From Lineus longissimus (Eukaryota > Nemertea > Pilidiophora > Heteronemertea > Lineidae): a stretch of DNA of 64,000 bases. The notes below the pieces were generated by a model. The model was not told the DNA's origin, ran no database searches, and saw only the letters and a program-made list of their open reading frames with translations. Both the position numbers and the translations under genes were made by a program. The stretch covers positions 16,558,599 through 16,622,598 of the forward strand of contig NC_088309.1 in assembly GCF_910592395.1 (NCBI RefSeq). The letters run 5' to 3'. Positions within the stretch are counted from its first letter, which is position 1. Each line of letters begins with the position of its first letter. Shown piece by piece: positions 40,638-52,053 of the stretch.

Positions 40638-40920
40638 GAACCTTGCGGTTCGGGTGGTAATCTTTCAAAGATGGACCACACTTGATTGGGAATCATTAGA
40701 TTGCCCATAGTTGAACCTTTCGGAGGTTAACAAATTGGATGGCGATCTTGGCGAAGATGGGCCACAGATGGTGGGGATCTTCGGGATCGCCTACGCATAC
40801 TAGCTAGAACCTTTCGGAGGTTTAGTTTTGGAATGGTAATCTTCTCGAAGATAGGCCATAGGGATTCATACTTGAACCTTTCAGAGGTTAAATTTGGATG
40901 GCGCTCTTTGCAAAGAGCAC
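40638..40920 (+). repeat. Leader of four hairpin-bearing units
   Basis: Units start with GAACC at 40638, 40713, 40807 and 40874. Each has a first stem (GAACC/GGTTC or AACCT/AGGTT) and a second stem (ATCTT/AAGAT; CTCTT/AAGAG in unit 4) often enclosed by an outer stem (GTGGT/ACCAC, TGGC/GCCA, ATGG/CCAT). Bases change together on both sides, which supports conserved RNA structure in the element's 5' leader. Confidence 0.75.
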
Positions 40921-41531
40921 ACGCACACTGAGAACCTCAAGAATACTACCTAGTATCGAAGGCGGAGGAAATGATAGATTATTTGGCTCGACCATTTTGG
41001 AAACCATTCCGGTTTCTTTGCTTGGGTGATGTTTGGCGATCTAATATGATCCTTCCCCCCAGCTATAATGGTGCAGGCACTTGGTGCAGACATTCAATAA
41101 AATGTATGTTTAGGAAAGCCCAAGCGCTGAGAGCAATAAGAGATTGTTGCGGCTATTGTTTTTGGGTCGCTGGTAGGGTGTAGTGTAGGGGCTTTATATA
41201 ATCTATAGGGGCAATCGGCTTACGACCCCGGTCATAGTTCAATGGAGTGGAGCGGTTTTGTTGTTCGTTTTCGTTTGGCCCTTTTGTTCCCGGCGAAAGA
41301 AGGAGAAGTCGGAATGTCGACGTGTCTTTTGTTTGGAGAGTCAGTGTTTTTCCTCTTCCCCTGAAAGGTATCGGGGAGTATGTTTCGGGTTGTTGTTGGT
41401 GCTCGGCGAGGGGATATTGCCCGAAGGCGGAGATTACATAAGAGAGTCATTTTACAACGTGTTGAGGGTCCTTGAGATCAGAATAAATTCTTGGGTGCGC
41501 GTAGGGCGAGCCATTCGCTACTTGATTCAAG

Positions 41532-43216
41532 ATGACGGACACATCGGACAACGTTGCTTCTGTCGCGGGCCCATCTACCCCGAAGGTGTGGCTCCGGGAT
41601 AGACACTCTCTGAAGGGAAAAGACATCTTACCGGTCGTGTTGCGGCTGAAAGCGTTAGAACAGGTACCGGAGGAGGATTTTGCAAGTCCCTCAAAACGCT
41701 ACCCGTTGGCAACATTCACGGAAAAGGACTTGGAGAAGCAGATCCTGGCGCTAACTGGATATAAAATGAAGGTAGGAATTTCCCCCTTTTTTCCTTTGGT
41801 TTGGGGGTCACTGTTTTTTGAATGGTGAGGCTAGACCCTTATTGGGGAATATAGCCGATGGAAACAAATTTTAGAAGTTTAGCCAGCCGACTACGGATGA
41901 AAGCCTCCAGGTCTCAAAGAGGCAGACTTGTCTTTGTTTTGTTTTTCTCCGTTTCTCAGAGGATGATGACGATGGTAATTGTAGGTAATGGTGATGATGA
42001 TGTTTCCGGTGATGATGATGATGATATAGACTGATAAAGTATACATGGTGTTTTTTTTTTCTTTCTTTCCCATATCAGGTTCTATTGGACATGGGGGCGA
42101 AAGAAGACACGTTTCGTAATAAGAGACTGGTTGTACACTGCGCTATCATGGAGGCGAACCAGGGCGGAGCTCCAGACGCCCAGGTCTTGTCCACGGGAGC
42201 CACACTGACGCCAGAGGATAAGGGAAAAGGGAAAGGCACAAAGAGGGTAAGTGTTGGGGCCCTCTCTTTTTTTCCCGCAAAAAGGAAAGTGTTTAATTGA
42301 AAGGTGATGACGCTGCATGGCAGGTAATGGCGTATTTGAGGTTATTCCTTTCCCTGCATAGGCTAAACCTAGGTCATATAGCGTAGGTGACTATCGGAAC
42401 ATCAATATTATAGGGCAACGAAACTAACACGCCAGGCAAACACGGAATTACCATTGACCACACGATATACTGTTAGTGATTAAGAATTTGAAAGGCGCGG
42501 TTGTTTTTTGTTTTTTTTTACCTAAAAACTATGGCCTTTTTCAGGCGGCTCCGCACGACGATTCTGGGGAAGCGCAGCCGAATTCGGTTTCCGGCTCTAC
42601 TGGCTCTACTAAGACTGCTTCGACCACGGACGGTGCTGACGGTGGCGATCGCTTGTCCAGAATGGAGGCGGACCTAAAGAATCTAAAGGAAGCGGGGGAT
42701 GCGGGATCGGTGCAATTCGCGCTGAAACAGGTGAGGGCCCTGGCTTTAAGATCTTCCACGGATAACGGTGTTTTGTTGGCCTCTATGGAAACTCTACACG
42801 ACGCGGCCGTTATTGCCGGAAGTTCGGAGGCTTCGCTGTACAAGATGACTTTAAAGGCTTGCAGGGAGAACGATGGGGCGGGTTACCCACTGCACACGTT
42901 TGTTACTAAAATGATCGGGGATGAACAGTCGAGGAAAGCTCAGACGGCGATCGATGCTTGGCAAAAATCCGCTCGCAAAGCTAAGAAAATGAAAGAAGAG
43001 ACCGAGGAGAGGAAAAAAACGGGGAAGTGGGATCATTCTGGTGAAAAATCTACCTCTCCTTGGTCCCACGCTCAGGGTTATGGAGCGAGGGGCAGATCAT
43101 ATGGGGGAAGAGGGAGGCGAGGGGGCTCTTCGGGCTGCTTTGTCTGTAAATCATTAGATCATTTTGTACGTGATTGCCCTCATAATTCATATAACAAGGT
43201 GGTTAAGAAGGAATAG
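41532..43216 (+). CDS. Gag-like protein of the tyrosine-recombinase element, three exons
   Basis: Exons 41532-41771, 42079-42246 and 42545-43216, all phase 0, with donors AAG|GTAGG and AGG|GTAAGT and acceptors ATATCAG and TTTTTCAG. About 359 aa. A helical central region is followed by a Lys/Glu-rich helix, a Gly/Arg-rich stretch (GARGRSYGGRGRRGG) and a C-terminal CX2CX4HX4C knuckle (CFVCKSLDHFVRDC). Spliceosomal introns are known in some DIRS-like elements. The start ATG at 41532 follows AAG; no earlier in-frame ATG is evident. Confidence 0.8.
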
Positions 43217-43686
43217 GTCGGTAATATGTTACAAATGGCTTCCGTGAGTTGTTGTTTTTTTTTTTTTTTTTTTTTTTCCCTTTTTTTTTTTTTTCTCTTT
43301 CTTTGTAGGAGGTAGTTTACTTGGGACAAGACCTCGGAGTGATGAATAGTGCCCCTCATTCACCTAGTAACAATTCGTCTATCAGACGCCCTCTCTGGTG
43401 AATAGGAAATTCGGGCAATCGGGCGGACTATCATGGCGGCATGCCGCGCCAATGGGTCCATCCTTTAGGTCTAAAGTGTGTTGTGTCCATTATCAGCTCT
43501 GGCGTAACGATCTAGGGGACCATGATTTTCCGCTATCTGGGGATACTAAGCCTCGTGGGTAACACCACCTTGAGATGGCGGGGAGTTTTAGGTCTGCCTC
43601 TGTGGTCTTAGAGACGCGGTTGGTTGGGAAATAATGCTCTTTCCCGGATACCCATATTGACTTATATTCCTCTTGATATATTACAG
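43217..43686 (+). other. Gag-RT interval with long pyrimidine tract and two splice acceptors
   Basis: After the Gag stop there is a nearly pure T/C tract (about 43252-43307) ending ctttgtag|GAGGTAG, and a second acceptor, atattacag|GAGGTTCC, at 43686 in frame with RT. The RT frame has no ATG of its own near its start, so splicing probably supplies one. Confidence 0.5.
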
Positions 43687-45864
43687 GAGGTTCCACAGTG
43701 GGAATATTGTGAGGCATTTGATCCTGTCCGACTGGTCTCGGAACGCCGTGAACCGCGTTTCTCAGACTATAGGGGTAGGCCTACTACTGCCCTGCCTCTG
43801 AGTATGGAGAATATTCTGGAAAACGACTGGTCTTCACAAACGGATTTGGAAGCACGCATGGGGAATCTTAGACTGAGAGATCCGAACCACTTTGTTTCGG
43901 GTCAGTTGCATTCTGAATTAAAGAACTGGGAGTTTCTGTTGAGGGTAGTCGACAATGATGAGTCACGCATGGTCAAGGACTGGTTAAACAATGGCGTTAA
44001 TGTAGAAAGTTTCTTTCGGCCCTACAAAGGTGTTTTCAAGGGGATCCGGCTCAACTCCGACAGGCCGCCAACTCAAATTTTTTCAAACTATGAAAACTGC
44101 ATTAAATTCAAGGGCGAGATCATTAAGCATTTAGAGGAGGGTCTTAGAAGTGGGGCTCTTGAATATGTTGGCAGAGTGGGGGAGGTCAAGCCACCACATT
44201 TGGTTATGCCTCTCCTCATGATCGAGGGATCAAGGAAAAATCGTCTGTGCCATGATGAGCGCTTTCTAAATTTGTTCATGAAACACATGCCATTCACCCT
44301 GGAGGGTCTGTCGCTTTTACCAACCTTGTTGGAGGAGGGCGATTACATGGCCTCCTCGGACGAGAAGTCTGCTTATCAGGGGGTGCGTTTATCAGAGAAC
44401 TCGAAGAAGTATTTTGGGGTCCAGTTTGGCGGTTTTTACTTCCAATACACGGTGTTACCATTCGGCTGGAGTATCAGCCCTTTCGTGTACCAAACCGTAG
44501 GGATGCAGGTTACCACTTTGCTAAGAAGCAAGGGAATGATAACCACTCAGTATTTGGACGACCGGTTTCTAGGCCCTTTAGTGGGGGTGGAGAGGCCAGC
44601 AGGGGTGAGCACGGGGTGGTCGATTTACTATAACGCTGTAGTCCTGTCGTGCCTGGGTTTTACAATAGAGTTTTTAAAGTCGGTGTGGTTTCCAGTATTG
44701 AAGATGATACACTTGGGTTTGATCGTCCATTCGGACTTGAGGGTGTTTGAGATTTCGCAAGAAAAAAAGGACTCTTTCAGGGTGTTGAGGGAATCTATTT
44801 TGGCAGACGACTTCGTCCATGTGAAGTCCCTTCAGAAGCTAATGGGCAAATGTAACTCGTTTTGTCTCTGCATCCCAGTAGCTAGGTTGTACATTCGGCA
44901 AATGGCGAGAAGCGTCAGTTGGGCGGAAAAGCACGGAGGGGTAATCCAGTTGTCTGGGGGACTCCGAGAGGAGATCCTTTTCTGGCGATTTCTAGACTCT
45001 CACGAGAGTTGGTCAAAATGGAGAGGGGATAGACACACAGACTTGACTCTAGCTACAGACGCTAGTGGTTTCGGTTGGGGGGCGCACATCTCGAACGAGT
45101 TGATAATTCGAGACCTTTGGGACAAGGGTGACACCAGGCCAATTCACCTCAAGGAAGCAGATGCTTTATGTAAGACCTTGCAGTCAATCCCGGACATGAT
45201 CTCAGATAAGAGGCTTGACGTCCTTGTGGACAATCAGGCCTTGGTCAAGGTTTGGGAGAACCAGAGTGGAAAAGATCTAGCTCTGGTGAATATGCTTAAG
45301 GCTTTGGTAGTTTTCCTGTCCAACTTGAATTGTGACTTGAGGCTTCTGTACGTTCGATCTGCAGATAATCTAGCGGATGGGCCGTCACGTAAAATCTCAG
45401 AGGCCGATGCTAGACTGACCATGTCTTCTTGGGCAAAAGTAGAGGGTTGGTTTGGTCCTCACACCTTCGACCTAATGGCTTTAGACTCAAACAGCATGAA
45501 AGGCCAGGATGGCCGGCGGTTACCACATTTCACTCCTTGGCCCCTCCCAGACTCTTCGGGAGTTAACATATTCTCTCAACAGTTGTCGAAGGAGCAGAAC
45601 TATTATGTGTTCCCTCCTTTCAATATGGTCGGAGCGGTTATGTCTTTCGTACTTCATGACTGCCCAACCCCATTATCGGTTTCCATGGTAATCCCCAAGC
45701 CGACCCCTATCCCGGCTTGGTGGCCTTTGCTTGTGCACAGGTCGGTACATTGCCACAAACTGGGCGAGCAGGGCAGACTGGGAATTGTAGAATGTCCGTC
45801 TCCCTCCGGTTTCGGGGCGTCGGAACTCAAATGGGATTTGTGGGTGGCAAGGCTGGTGCTGTAA
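43687..45864 (+). CDS. Reverse transcriptase-RNase H of the tyrosine-recombinase element
   Basis: The frame is open from 43624, but an acceptor at 43686 suggests the exon begins at 43687. RT motifs: SSDEKSAYQGV (motif A Asp), VLPFGWSISPFVYQ (motif B) and QYLDDRF (motif C). RNase H follows with TLATDASGFGWGA, HLKEADAL, LVDNQAL and SADNLADGPSR, giving the D-E-D-D set. A C-terminal extension of about 140 residues (GWFGPHTFDLMALD, INIFSQQL-like) is typical of DIRS-group polymerases. No lesion seen. No ATG near the start, so expression probably needs splicing from Gag. Confidence 0.92.
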   Translation, partial: EVPQWEYCEAFDPVRLVSERREPRFSDYRGRPTTALPLSMENILENDWSSQTDLEARMGNLRLRDPNHFVSGQLHSELKNWEFLLRVVDNDESRMVKDWLNNGVNVESFFRPYKGVFKGIRLNSDRPPTQIFSNYENCIKFKGEIIKHLEEGLRSGALEYVGRVGEVKPPHLVMPLLMIEGSRKNRLCHDERFLNLFMKHMPFTLEGLSLLPTLLEEGDYMASSDEKSAYQGVRLSENSKKYFGVQFGGFYFQYTVLPFGWSISPFVYQTVGMQVTTLLRSKGMITTQYLDDRFLGPLVGVERPAGVSTGWSIYYNAVVLSCLGFTIEFLKSVWFPVLKMIHLGLIVHSDLRVFEISQEKKDSFRVLRESILADDFVHVKSLQKLMGKCNSFCLCIPVARLYIRQMARSVSWAEKHGGVIQLSGGLREEILFWRFLDSHESWSKWRGDRHTDLTLATDASGFGWGAHISNELIIRDLWDKGDTRPIHLKEADALCKTLQSIPDMISDKRLDVLVDNQALVKVWENQSGKDLALVNMLKALVVFLSNLNCDLRLLYVRSADNLADGPSRKISEADARLTMSSWAKVEGWFGPHTFDLMALDSNSMKGQDGRRLPHFTPWPLPDSSGVNIFSQQLSKEQNYYVFPPFNMVGAVMSFVLHDCPTPLSVSMVIPKPTPIPAWWPLLVHRSVHCHKLGEQGRLGIVECPSPSGFGASELKWDLWVARLVL

Positions 45865-46126
45865 GATTGCCTTATGTACAACCCGTTGGTTTTTTCAGAG
45901 GGACACAACGCCGTTCGGCCAGTTGCCTTTTTGGAGTTCAACGCATCCATGTAACGGTTGGACGGACCGCACCTGGGAATCCGACGGGGTTGTCATTCAG
46001 TGGGCATGTGACTTTTAAACTAACAGTCATTCTAACTCATTGGTAGGCGATTTATTTGTTTACCGGGGAGTCAGCAGTTGTGAGATCGTGTTTTTTGTTT
46101 TCACGACTACTCATTTGGTTTTTCAG

Positions 46127-47290
46127 AGAGACACAATACCTCTGGATTTATTCGGTCTTCAAACCAGGGTCGACGCTATGATGTATAACCATTCGTGCAA
46201 GGCATATGAGGCGGCCAAATCGAAATTGGGATACCAGTTGGAGAATTTTCTATTTGAAATGGGCAGCAGCATGATTTCGTGTTCGCCCTATGAAATATGC
46301 CTTTTTCTGGCGTGGTGTGACCAAAGCGGAAAAACTGCAGTGCATGTCCGGAGTTGTGCTCAAATTGGGGCAAGGAAACCGGTTTGCAATTGCCCGAAAC
46401 GATTGGCGTTTGGTACGGTAAAGACGAAAGTAGCTCAGTTAAAGGTTTTGTTCGACAAGATTGGGCGTAGTGGGCAATGGGCGCGGGGCGAGGGTAATCT
46501 TGTCTGTTCGAGAGAGGTTGGTATTTATCGGGGGCAGGTGAGGGAGGAACAGAGCGTGGGTCATGTAGCACCAGTTCAGGCAGTGCCACTGTTCTTACCC
46601 AAGGTCAGATTGATTGCTCTTTACATTAACAGGAAGTTGGAGGAAGATCAGCAGAATTTAACTATGAAGTATATTTGGGCAAGAGACCAGGCTTGGTTAA
46701 AACTTATGGCCTTTGGAGGCGACCGAGCTCATGATGTAGGTTTGATGCTTTCTCAGGAGGTGAAGAGTTTGACGGATAACTCCGGTTTCGTTATTCGCCA
46801 TACATGGGGGAAAAATCTCAGGGTGGATCGCCCTAATATTTTTACTATTTTGAGATGCCAAGATGAGATTATCTGCCCAGTGAAAAACCTAGAAGATTAC
46901 GTGAAAGTGGCAGGGTCTATGGGGGTCAGTTTGAAAGTAGGCTATTTCTTCAGGCCCACCTCCCATGGAAAGGTGGTGGACGCGCCTTTGAGCTATGACG
47001 CCATCTATGAAAGATTTGATTTCTATCTGACTTCGTTGGGTATTAAAGATGGGGAGACCCCCCATAGCCTGAGGAGTGGTTGTGCCATCGGTCTACAGGC
47101 AGCGGGGGTAGACAGGTTGGCCTCAATGCAACATGTCGGCTGGTCCACCGATGACTCAGCCACACATTACGCCAGGAGCTCTAGGGTCTGTCAGGCAAAC
47201 ATCATGCGGGGGGTGGTAGCAGGCTCCTCAGCAGGGTACGACTCCGTCGACCATATTGACCACACCTGCCTCAGTAAATCATTCGGCTGA
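46127..47290 (+). CDS. Tyrosine recombinase of the retrotransposon
   Basis: An acceptor (ggtttttcag, 46117-46126) opens the frame at 46127, phase 0, followed by RDTIPLDLFG; the frame ends at 47290. The N-terminal SAM-like domain is followed by a catalytic domain: Arg in AFGGDRAHDVG, His and Arg in PHSLRSGCAI, His and Trp in MQHVGW, and the Tyr nucleophile in HYARSS. In the family it integrates the circular cDNA by site-specific recombination. A similar acceptor and first residues (tttttcagAGGGACACAACG) occur at 45897, in a short broken duplicate. The protein looks intact. Confidence 0.9.
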   Translation, partial: RDTIPLDLFGLQTRVDAMMYNHSCKAYEAAKSKLGYQLENFLFEMGSSMISCSPYEICLFLAWCDQSGKTAVHVRSCAQIGARKPVCNCPKRLAFGTVKTKVAQLKVLFDKIGRSGQWARGEGNLVCSREVGIYRGQVREEQSVGHVAPVQAVPLFLPKVRLIALYINRKLEEDQQNLTMKYIWARDQAWLKLMAFGGDRAHDVGLMLSQEVKSLTDNSGFVIRHTWGKNLRVDRPNIFTILRCQDEIICPVKNLEDYVKVAGSMGVSLKVGYFFRPTSHGKVVDAPLSYDAIYERFDFYLTSLGIKDGETPHSLRSGCAIGLQAAGVDRLASMQHVGWSTDDSATHYARSSRVCQANIMRGVVAGSSAGYDSVDHIDHTCLSKSFG

Positions 47291-47822
47291 GTTCTTTGTT
47301 GTACAAATGTAAAAAAAAAAAAAAAAAAGGAAAAAAGAAGAAGTAATTTGACCGGTTTGTCCCGAGGAAACTACCTCCCTGAATGAAAAGGTATAATTTG
47401 TACGGTAACGTCGAGACATAAATAGTTGGTCATTTCATGTATAAGAGCTGTTCAAAAGAAAGCTTGTAGTTGGTATTGCGTGTACTTGTATAATCATTGG
47501 CATGGGATACATGCCATTAATTTGATATTAAAGACGAAAGTGCATTCTACGTACATATCATCGTTTCAGAGTTATTTCTTTGAAATTAACATGATTGGAG
47601 TAATTCAGACTACAGTGGAGCCTCGCTGTGACAGACACATGGGGGTCACTTTATTGGCAGGGTTTTTAGTCTGTCTCAGACGGAGAGCGTCCTCGTGTCT
47701 GCCTCAGTGAGGTCCTACTGTATCTGAAAAAAGACAGTTTTTGTTTTATCTATAAGTTTTGGGAGATTTGGAGAACATAACTGATAGATAAAACAATGGA
47801 TATCGCACATGGAGAGGATAGA

Positions 47823-48225
47823 CTGGAGGGTTTTCTTCCCCATATCTATCTCCGGCGCAGAACATCCTGTGACGACACTCCACCCGGGATACTTAGTTAT
47901 TCCGAGTGGTGTGACGTCACCAAGCGTGTTCGAAGCGAGACCAACTTATTAATTTGTTCTTTGGAATCGGCCGGACTGCAGTACTGAGGTTGCCGCACTC
48001 GGCAAAGACTGGAAGGGTCTTTAGGAACGTATTTATACTAGTAGGACCCCCTACGATGATAAGGAAACGGGGCCACTCGGACAGCTTTCGTCCCCTCCCA
48101 CCCCTCCCCCGAAACTGTCGGTGGATGCCGTCCACGGGATCTTTCCTGTGCTGGAAGGTTTTCTTCCCCATATCTATCTCCGGCGCAGAACATCCTGTGA
48201 CGACACTCCACCCGGGATACTTAGT
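47823..48225 (+). repeat. Right-end repeats B1-A2-B2
   Basis: B1 (47823-47897) and B2 (48151-48225) are 75-bp copies (ttttcttccccatatctatc...gggatacttagt) differing at about one base. A2 follows B1 immediately. Between A2 and B2 lie about 185 bp of unique GC-rich sequence. 47291-47822 upstream is noncoding, with a poly-A run at about 47310. Confidence 0.88.
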
Positions 48226-48339
48226 CAGTCCGGTATTCCCTGGTTCGAGGTTTTCATGTCAGTTCGCGGCGGGAAATTAAAAGCGGGGTCATCTGGGGTC
48301 AAACAACAGTTTTGCTCACTACCGCCAACTGGTGATATA

Positions 48340-48673
48340 AATCCACACTAATCTATTTTATATCAAAACTTCTGTATCATGAAGACCTTTTCAACTTTAT
48401 TTCAAGCTTTTATCTGCTCGAATAGAGCGTCAAAAAATTGTTTTTTCATTTACGCCTTTTGCCCCCTGGGGAGCTGAATTTGAGTCGAATCGCCCAAATT
48501 TTTTTCTGTAAGCAACATTTTCTGCGGTGTTTATATACAAAACCATATTTGAAGTGCCTCGGCTGTACGGTTACAAAATGCCCAACATGGCTAGATGGAT
48601 GGCAGGATGGAAGGACAAACACCAATCAATTAGCTATTTGACTAGCTCCGCTGACTTTGTCAGCTGAGCTAAA
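48340..48673 (+). repeat. Diverged 3' part of a GTGCCA-like repeat
   Basis: Has the GCCCCCTGGGGAG block and ends in a compound hairpin, TAGCTCCGCTGACTTTGTCA then GCTGAGCTAAAAA, like the tails of the two full copies but different in sequence. The interval 48226-48969 otherwise holds no gene. Confidence 0.6.
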
Positions 48674-48969
48674 AACGAATAATTAACAAGTTATTTTTAC
48701 ATTTTCTAATAGAGGTTGTATCAATGGTTGCTGAGAATGAGTATTGAAAAAATGGTCATTTTTGCTATGAAACACTTTTTCCCCCAGTTTCTGACATGCG
48801 ACCAAACACATGTATGACTCATCGTCTGCTAATGTCTAGTTCCACTAACTATTACGGTGAGGCGCTCGTGATAACAGACGACCTGTTTAGATGAGTTTGG
48901 CGAGTCTGGCCGCGATATTTGTGCCGATTTCGGATTGATATTTGAGGAGGACAGAATCTGGATTTCGTC

Positions 48970-51131
48970 ATGGCTACTAGGCCTAGATATATGAATGTTC
49001 AGGATGTGTTACAGGCTGTATTGGCCACTGATAATGAAGAGTTTAGCTCAGATGGGGACTCAATAGTTGAGTCGGATGCTGAATATAGTGTCCCAATGGA
49101 CGGGGCATGTGGCATGCATGCTGTACTGGCTAGAGCTGAAAGTGAAAGTGGTGAGGATGAGGAGTCCAATGCTGATGTCATTGCTAAGCACTTGCCCTGA
49201 TTCTGTCCAAAATATGCCTATATCAGATAAGGAATCAGATGATGATGCAGTGCAAACATACACAGGGGTGCAGAGGGGTAGGGCAAAGGTTAGGGGCTGA
49301 GGGGTAAGGAGAGTGCCTGCAAGGGATCAGGGATCTCCAACTCCTGGACCAAGCCATCTGAGACGAAAATGCCATCTACTTCCCCAGTCCGATAGTGAAG
49401 ATGCAGAGGATGGTGTAGATGGTGGGATTGCTACTCCTAGCCCAGAGGTTTCTGATGTTGATCTGCCTGCTGCTCCACTACCTGGTGATGATGATAATTC
49501 CATTGATGATGATCAAGGGATAGGCCAACCTATGTCTGACAGTTCCCAATCATCTACTCCCCCTGAACTTGGTGATGACTCCAGTGACCTGACAGTTCCC
49601 ACCCATCTACTCCCCCTGAACTTGGTGATGACTCCAGTGAGTCTGATTATGAAATACCAACTGTTCAAAGGAGGCAGAGGGGTACTAGAGGTACCAGGGG
49701 CAGAGCTAGAGGTAGAGGCAGGGGGAGGACTAGAGGTAATAATGCACCAGCTGCACCCCGACAACGGAGGCCGAGACAACAAGCTGAACGTCCTCAACCA
49801 GTGCAACCCGATGTTGATGCTGCTGATGATACTTGGAGAAAGGAATATGATTTTAGAGGAATATGATATTTGACTTTGATGATTCTGCTTCAGGGCCAAC
49901 AAGTGCCTACACTGAACAGGAATTAGATGACAATTGACATAACTCCCCTACACTTTTTTCAACTGTTCATTGGGGATGATGTCCTACAGATTCTAGTGGA
50001 TGAAATAAACCGCTTTGCAGAACAAGAACGCACAAAGGCTGAGCGTGCTAACAAACCTCATTATAATAAGTGGGACCCAGTGACATTGGAAGAAATGAAG
50101 GCCTACCTTGGTCTCATAATGGTTATGGGAATCCTTAGGCTGCCAGAGATGCCAACGTACTGGGCATCTGATGGGATCATGTCGCTGAAAAGAGTTCCTG
50201 ATGTGATGTCGCGCAATAGATTTGAGGTGATAAAGCGTTACTTTCACATCTCTGACAATGAACAATTGCCAGCCAGAAATGATCAAAATTATGATTGTCT
50301 TCAGAAAGTTAGTACTATTTTCAACCTGGTTCTGCTCAGATTCAAGAGAGTACAACCTACACAAGAATGTCAATATAGATGAAGCTATGATCCCTTTCAA
50401 AGGACGTCTCTCCATAAAACAATACATAAAGGCCAAACCTCACAAATGGGATATCAAAAGCTGGGTACTTGCTGAAAGTTCAACTGGTTACATCTACACA
50501 CTGCAGATATACAAGGGTAAAGCAGCGAATCAGCGAGCAGAAGTTGGCCTGGCTGGTAGGGTAGTGGCGGACTTGACTGAAGGTCTGGATAACACAACCT
50601 TTTCACTGAAAACTTTTATACAACAGTGCCACAAGCTAATGCATTGTCTGAAAGGGGAATCTACCTTTGTGGCACCCTAAAAAAGAATGCAGCAAGAGTA
50701 CCAAAATCTCTCTTTCTTACAAAGCAGCAAATACAAAGGTGTAAGCGAGGACTCTACTGGTGGTTTGCTAAGGATGACATACTTGTGTCTATGTGGTTTG
50801 AAAACCGTCCAGTCTACCTCCTCACCAACCTCCATCCTCCAATGTTTGAGAGGGAGCCTCCACTTGATCTACCCTCTGTAACCAGGTATGAAAAGAATGG
50901 TAATGCAGTCCAGGTCCGGTGTCCTCCAGCTCTTCCAGATTACATTCAGAATATGCAAGGGGTGATCAAATGATCATGCTATACAATGCCGGAAAGAAGT
51001 CCGTCAAATGGTGGAAGAGGATATTTTTCTACCTCCTGGAGGTATGCATATTGAATGCTTTTATTTTAGAAACTGCTGAAGTAATGGGCGGCAGCCATCT
51101 TGAATTTCAAAATGGCTGCCATTCTTCTTGA
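48970..51131 (+). pseudogene. piggyBac-type transposase, broken
   Basis: ATG at 48970; an acidic N-terminus spread over frames (48970-49200, 49313-49873), with an RGTRGTRGRARGRGRG-like box in an alternative frame near 49680. The catalytic part reads HFFQLFIGDDVLQILVDEIN, LGLIMVMGILRLPEMPTYW, MSRNRFEVIKRYFHISDN and NIDEAMIPFKGRLSIKQYIK with the first catalytic Asp. The second catalytic site reads FTENFYTT, with Glu where Asp is normal. The family text YNAGKKSVKWWKRIFFYLLEV follows near 50975. At least four frameshifts; the C-terminal Cys-rich finger is absent. No TTAA-flanked ends were recognised. Confidence 0.88.
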
Positions 51132-52053
51132 AATTACAACAGAAGTGTTAATAATTGTTCCCATACCTATTTGAAATAAGAGTAAGATCAATAATTGTGG
51201 ATCATACTAAAAAAATTGGTTGTATATAAGGCCAGAGTCTTCTATTTAAACATGTGTACATTACGTGTACATTGTTGTGCATAGGTTTTGGTAAAAAAAG
51301 TACTCATTGGACCAATCAATCTGCACAAAATTTTATATGTGTCAAGAAGAACCCTTTGCCAATAGCATAATAAAGTTTTAAAAAATTCCAATACTGATTG
51401 CCTGAGAAAAAAAGATTTCCGTACACCATATCCATCAAAACGTCACTGGCGCATTGATATGGCCCTGTCAAAGTACAAGTTCTAAACTGACCAGTGAGAC
51501 CACATTTTCTTAAATATATTATCAAAAAGCATATTTCTGTGATGGCCTGACTCTGTAGTCCATCCCAGCCATGTATTTACCACAACTTGACATTTTGATA
51601 AGCTCTATGTGACTGTGCCACACTTCCGGTCGTGGATGAATACAGGTCTCTGCCCATAAGTTGTAAGAGGTTTTTTATACCATTTTCCATGGGATTCCAA
51701 GATGGCCACCATTTCATTGTTTCCGGGTGTCGGACACAATTTTTGATGCTGAAAATGGTTTCGGCACACATGTTTTACGTAGGGACTGACTTTTTGAATA
51801 ACTGTAGTTGCTGGAATTTCCACAGTGAATTGGAATTAATAAGACAAATTCTGATCTAAAACCACCCTTTTTGTGGCGTAAAATCCTTTCATTGTTTTCC
51901 AGTTGATTGATTAGAAAAGGGCTTCAGACCTCAGGCACGGAAACCCCGATATCTTCAAAAGTTGTTGACCGATTTTAAATATTCAAGCAGTTTTGTGATC
52001 TGTGTCTGACTGGCTATACGAAGAAACCAACAAACAACAACATATTTCAATAA
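51132..52053. other. Noncoding interval
   Basis: No gene seen. Contains an inverted pair around ATCTTGAATTTCAAAATGGC (51100-51125) that overlaps the end of the piggyBac remnant. Confidence 0.4.

Larger units (their letters stand above)
40488..48225 (+). mobile_element. Tyrosine-recombinase retrotransposon (DIRS/PAT/Ngaro group), apparently intact, 7.7 kb
   Basis: Left end A1 (40488-40556) recurs as A2 (47898-47966), which lies between two copies of B (47823-47897 and 48151-48225). This A1...B1-A2-B2 order is the split direct repeat arrangement known for PAT- and Ngaro-like elements. Between the ends, all on the plus strand, are a spliced Gag, RT-RNase H and a tyrosine recombinase, none with a stop or frameshift. 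Known mechanism: reverse transcription to a circle, then recombinase integration without target duplication. No SGNH or methyltransferase domain was recognised, so the sub-group is undecided. Confidence 0.85.

Noticed and set aside
45897-46046. Separate gene before the recombinase
   Set aside because: It resembles a short broken duplicate of the recombinase exon start (acceptor plus RDT...), not an independent gene.
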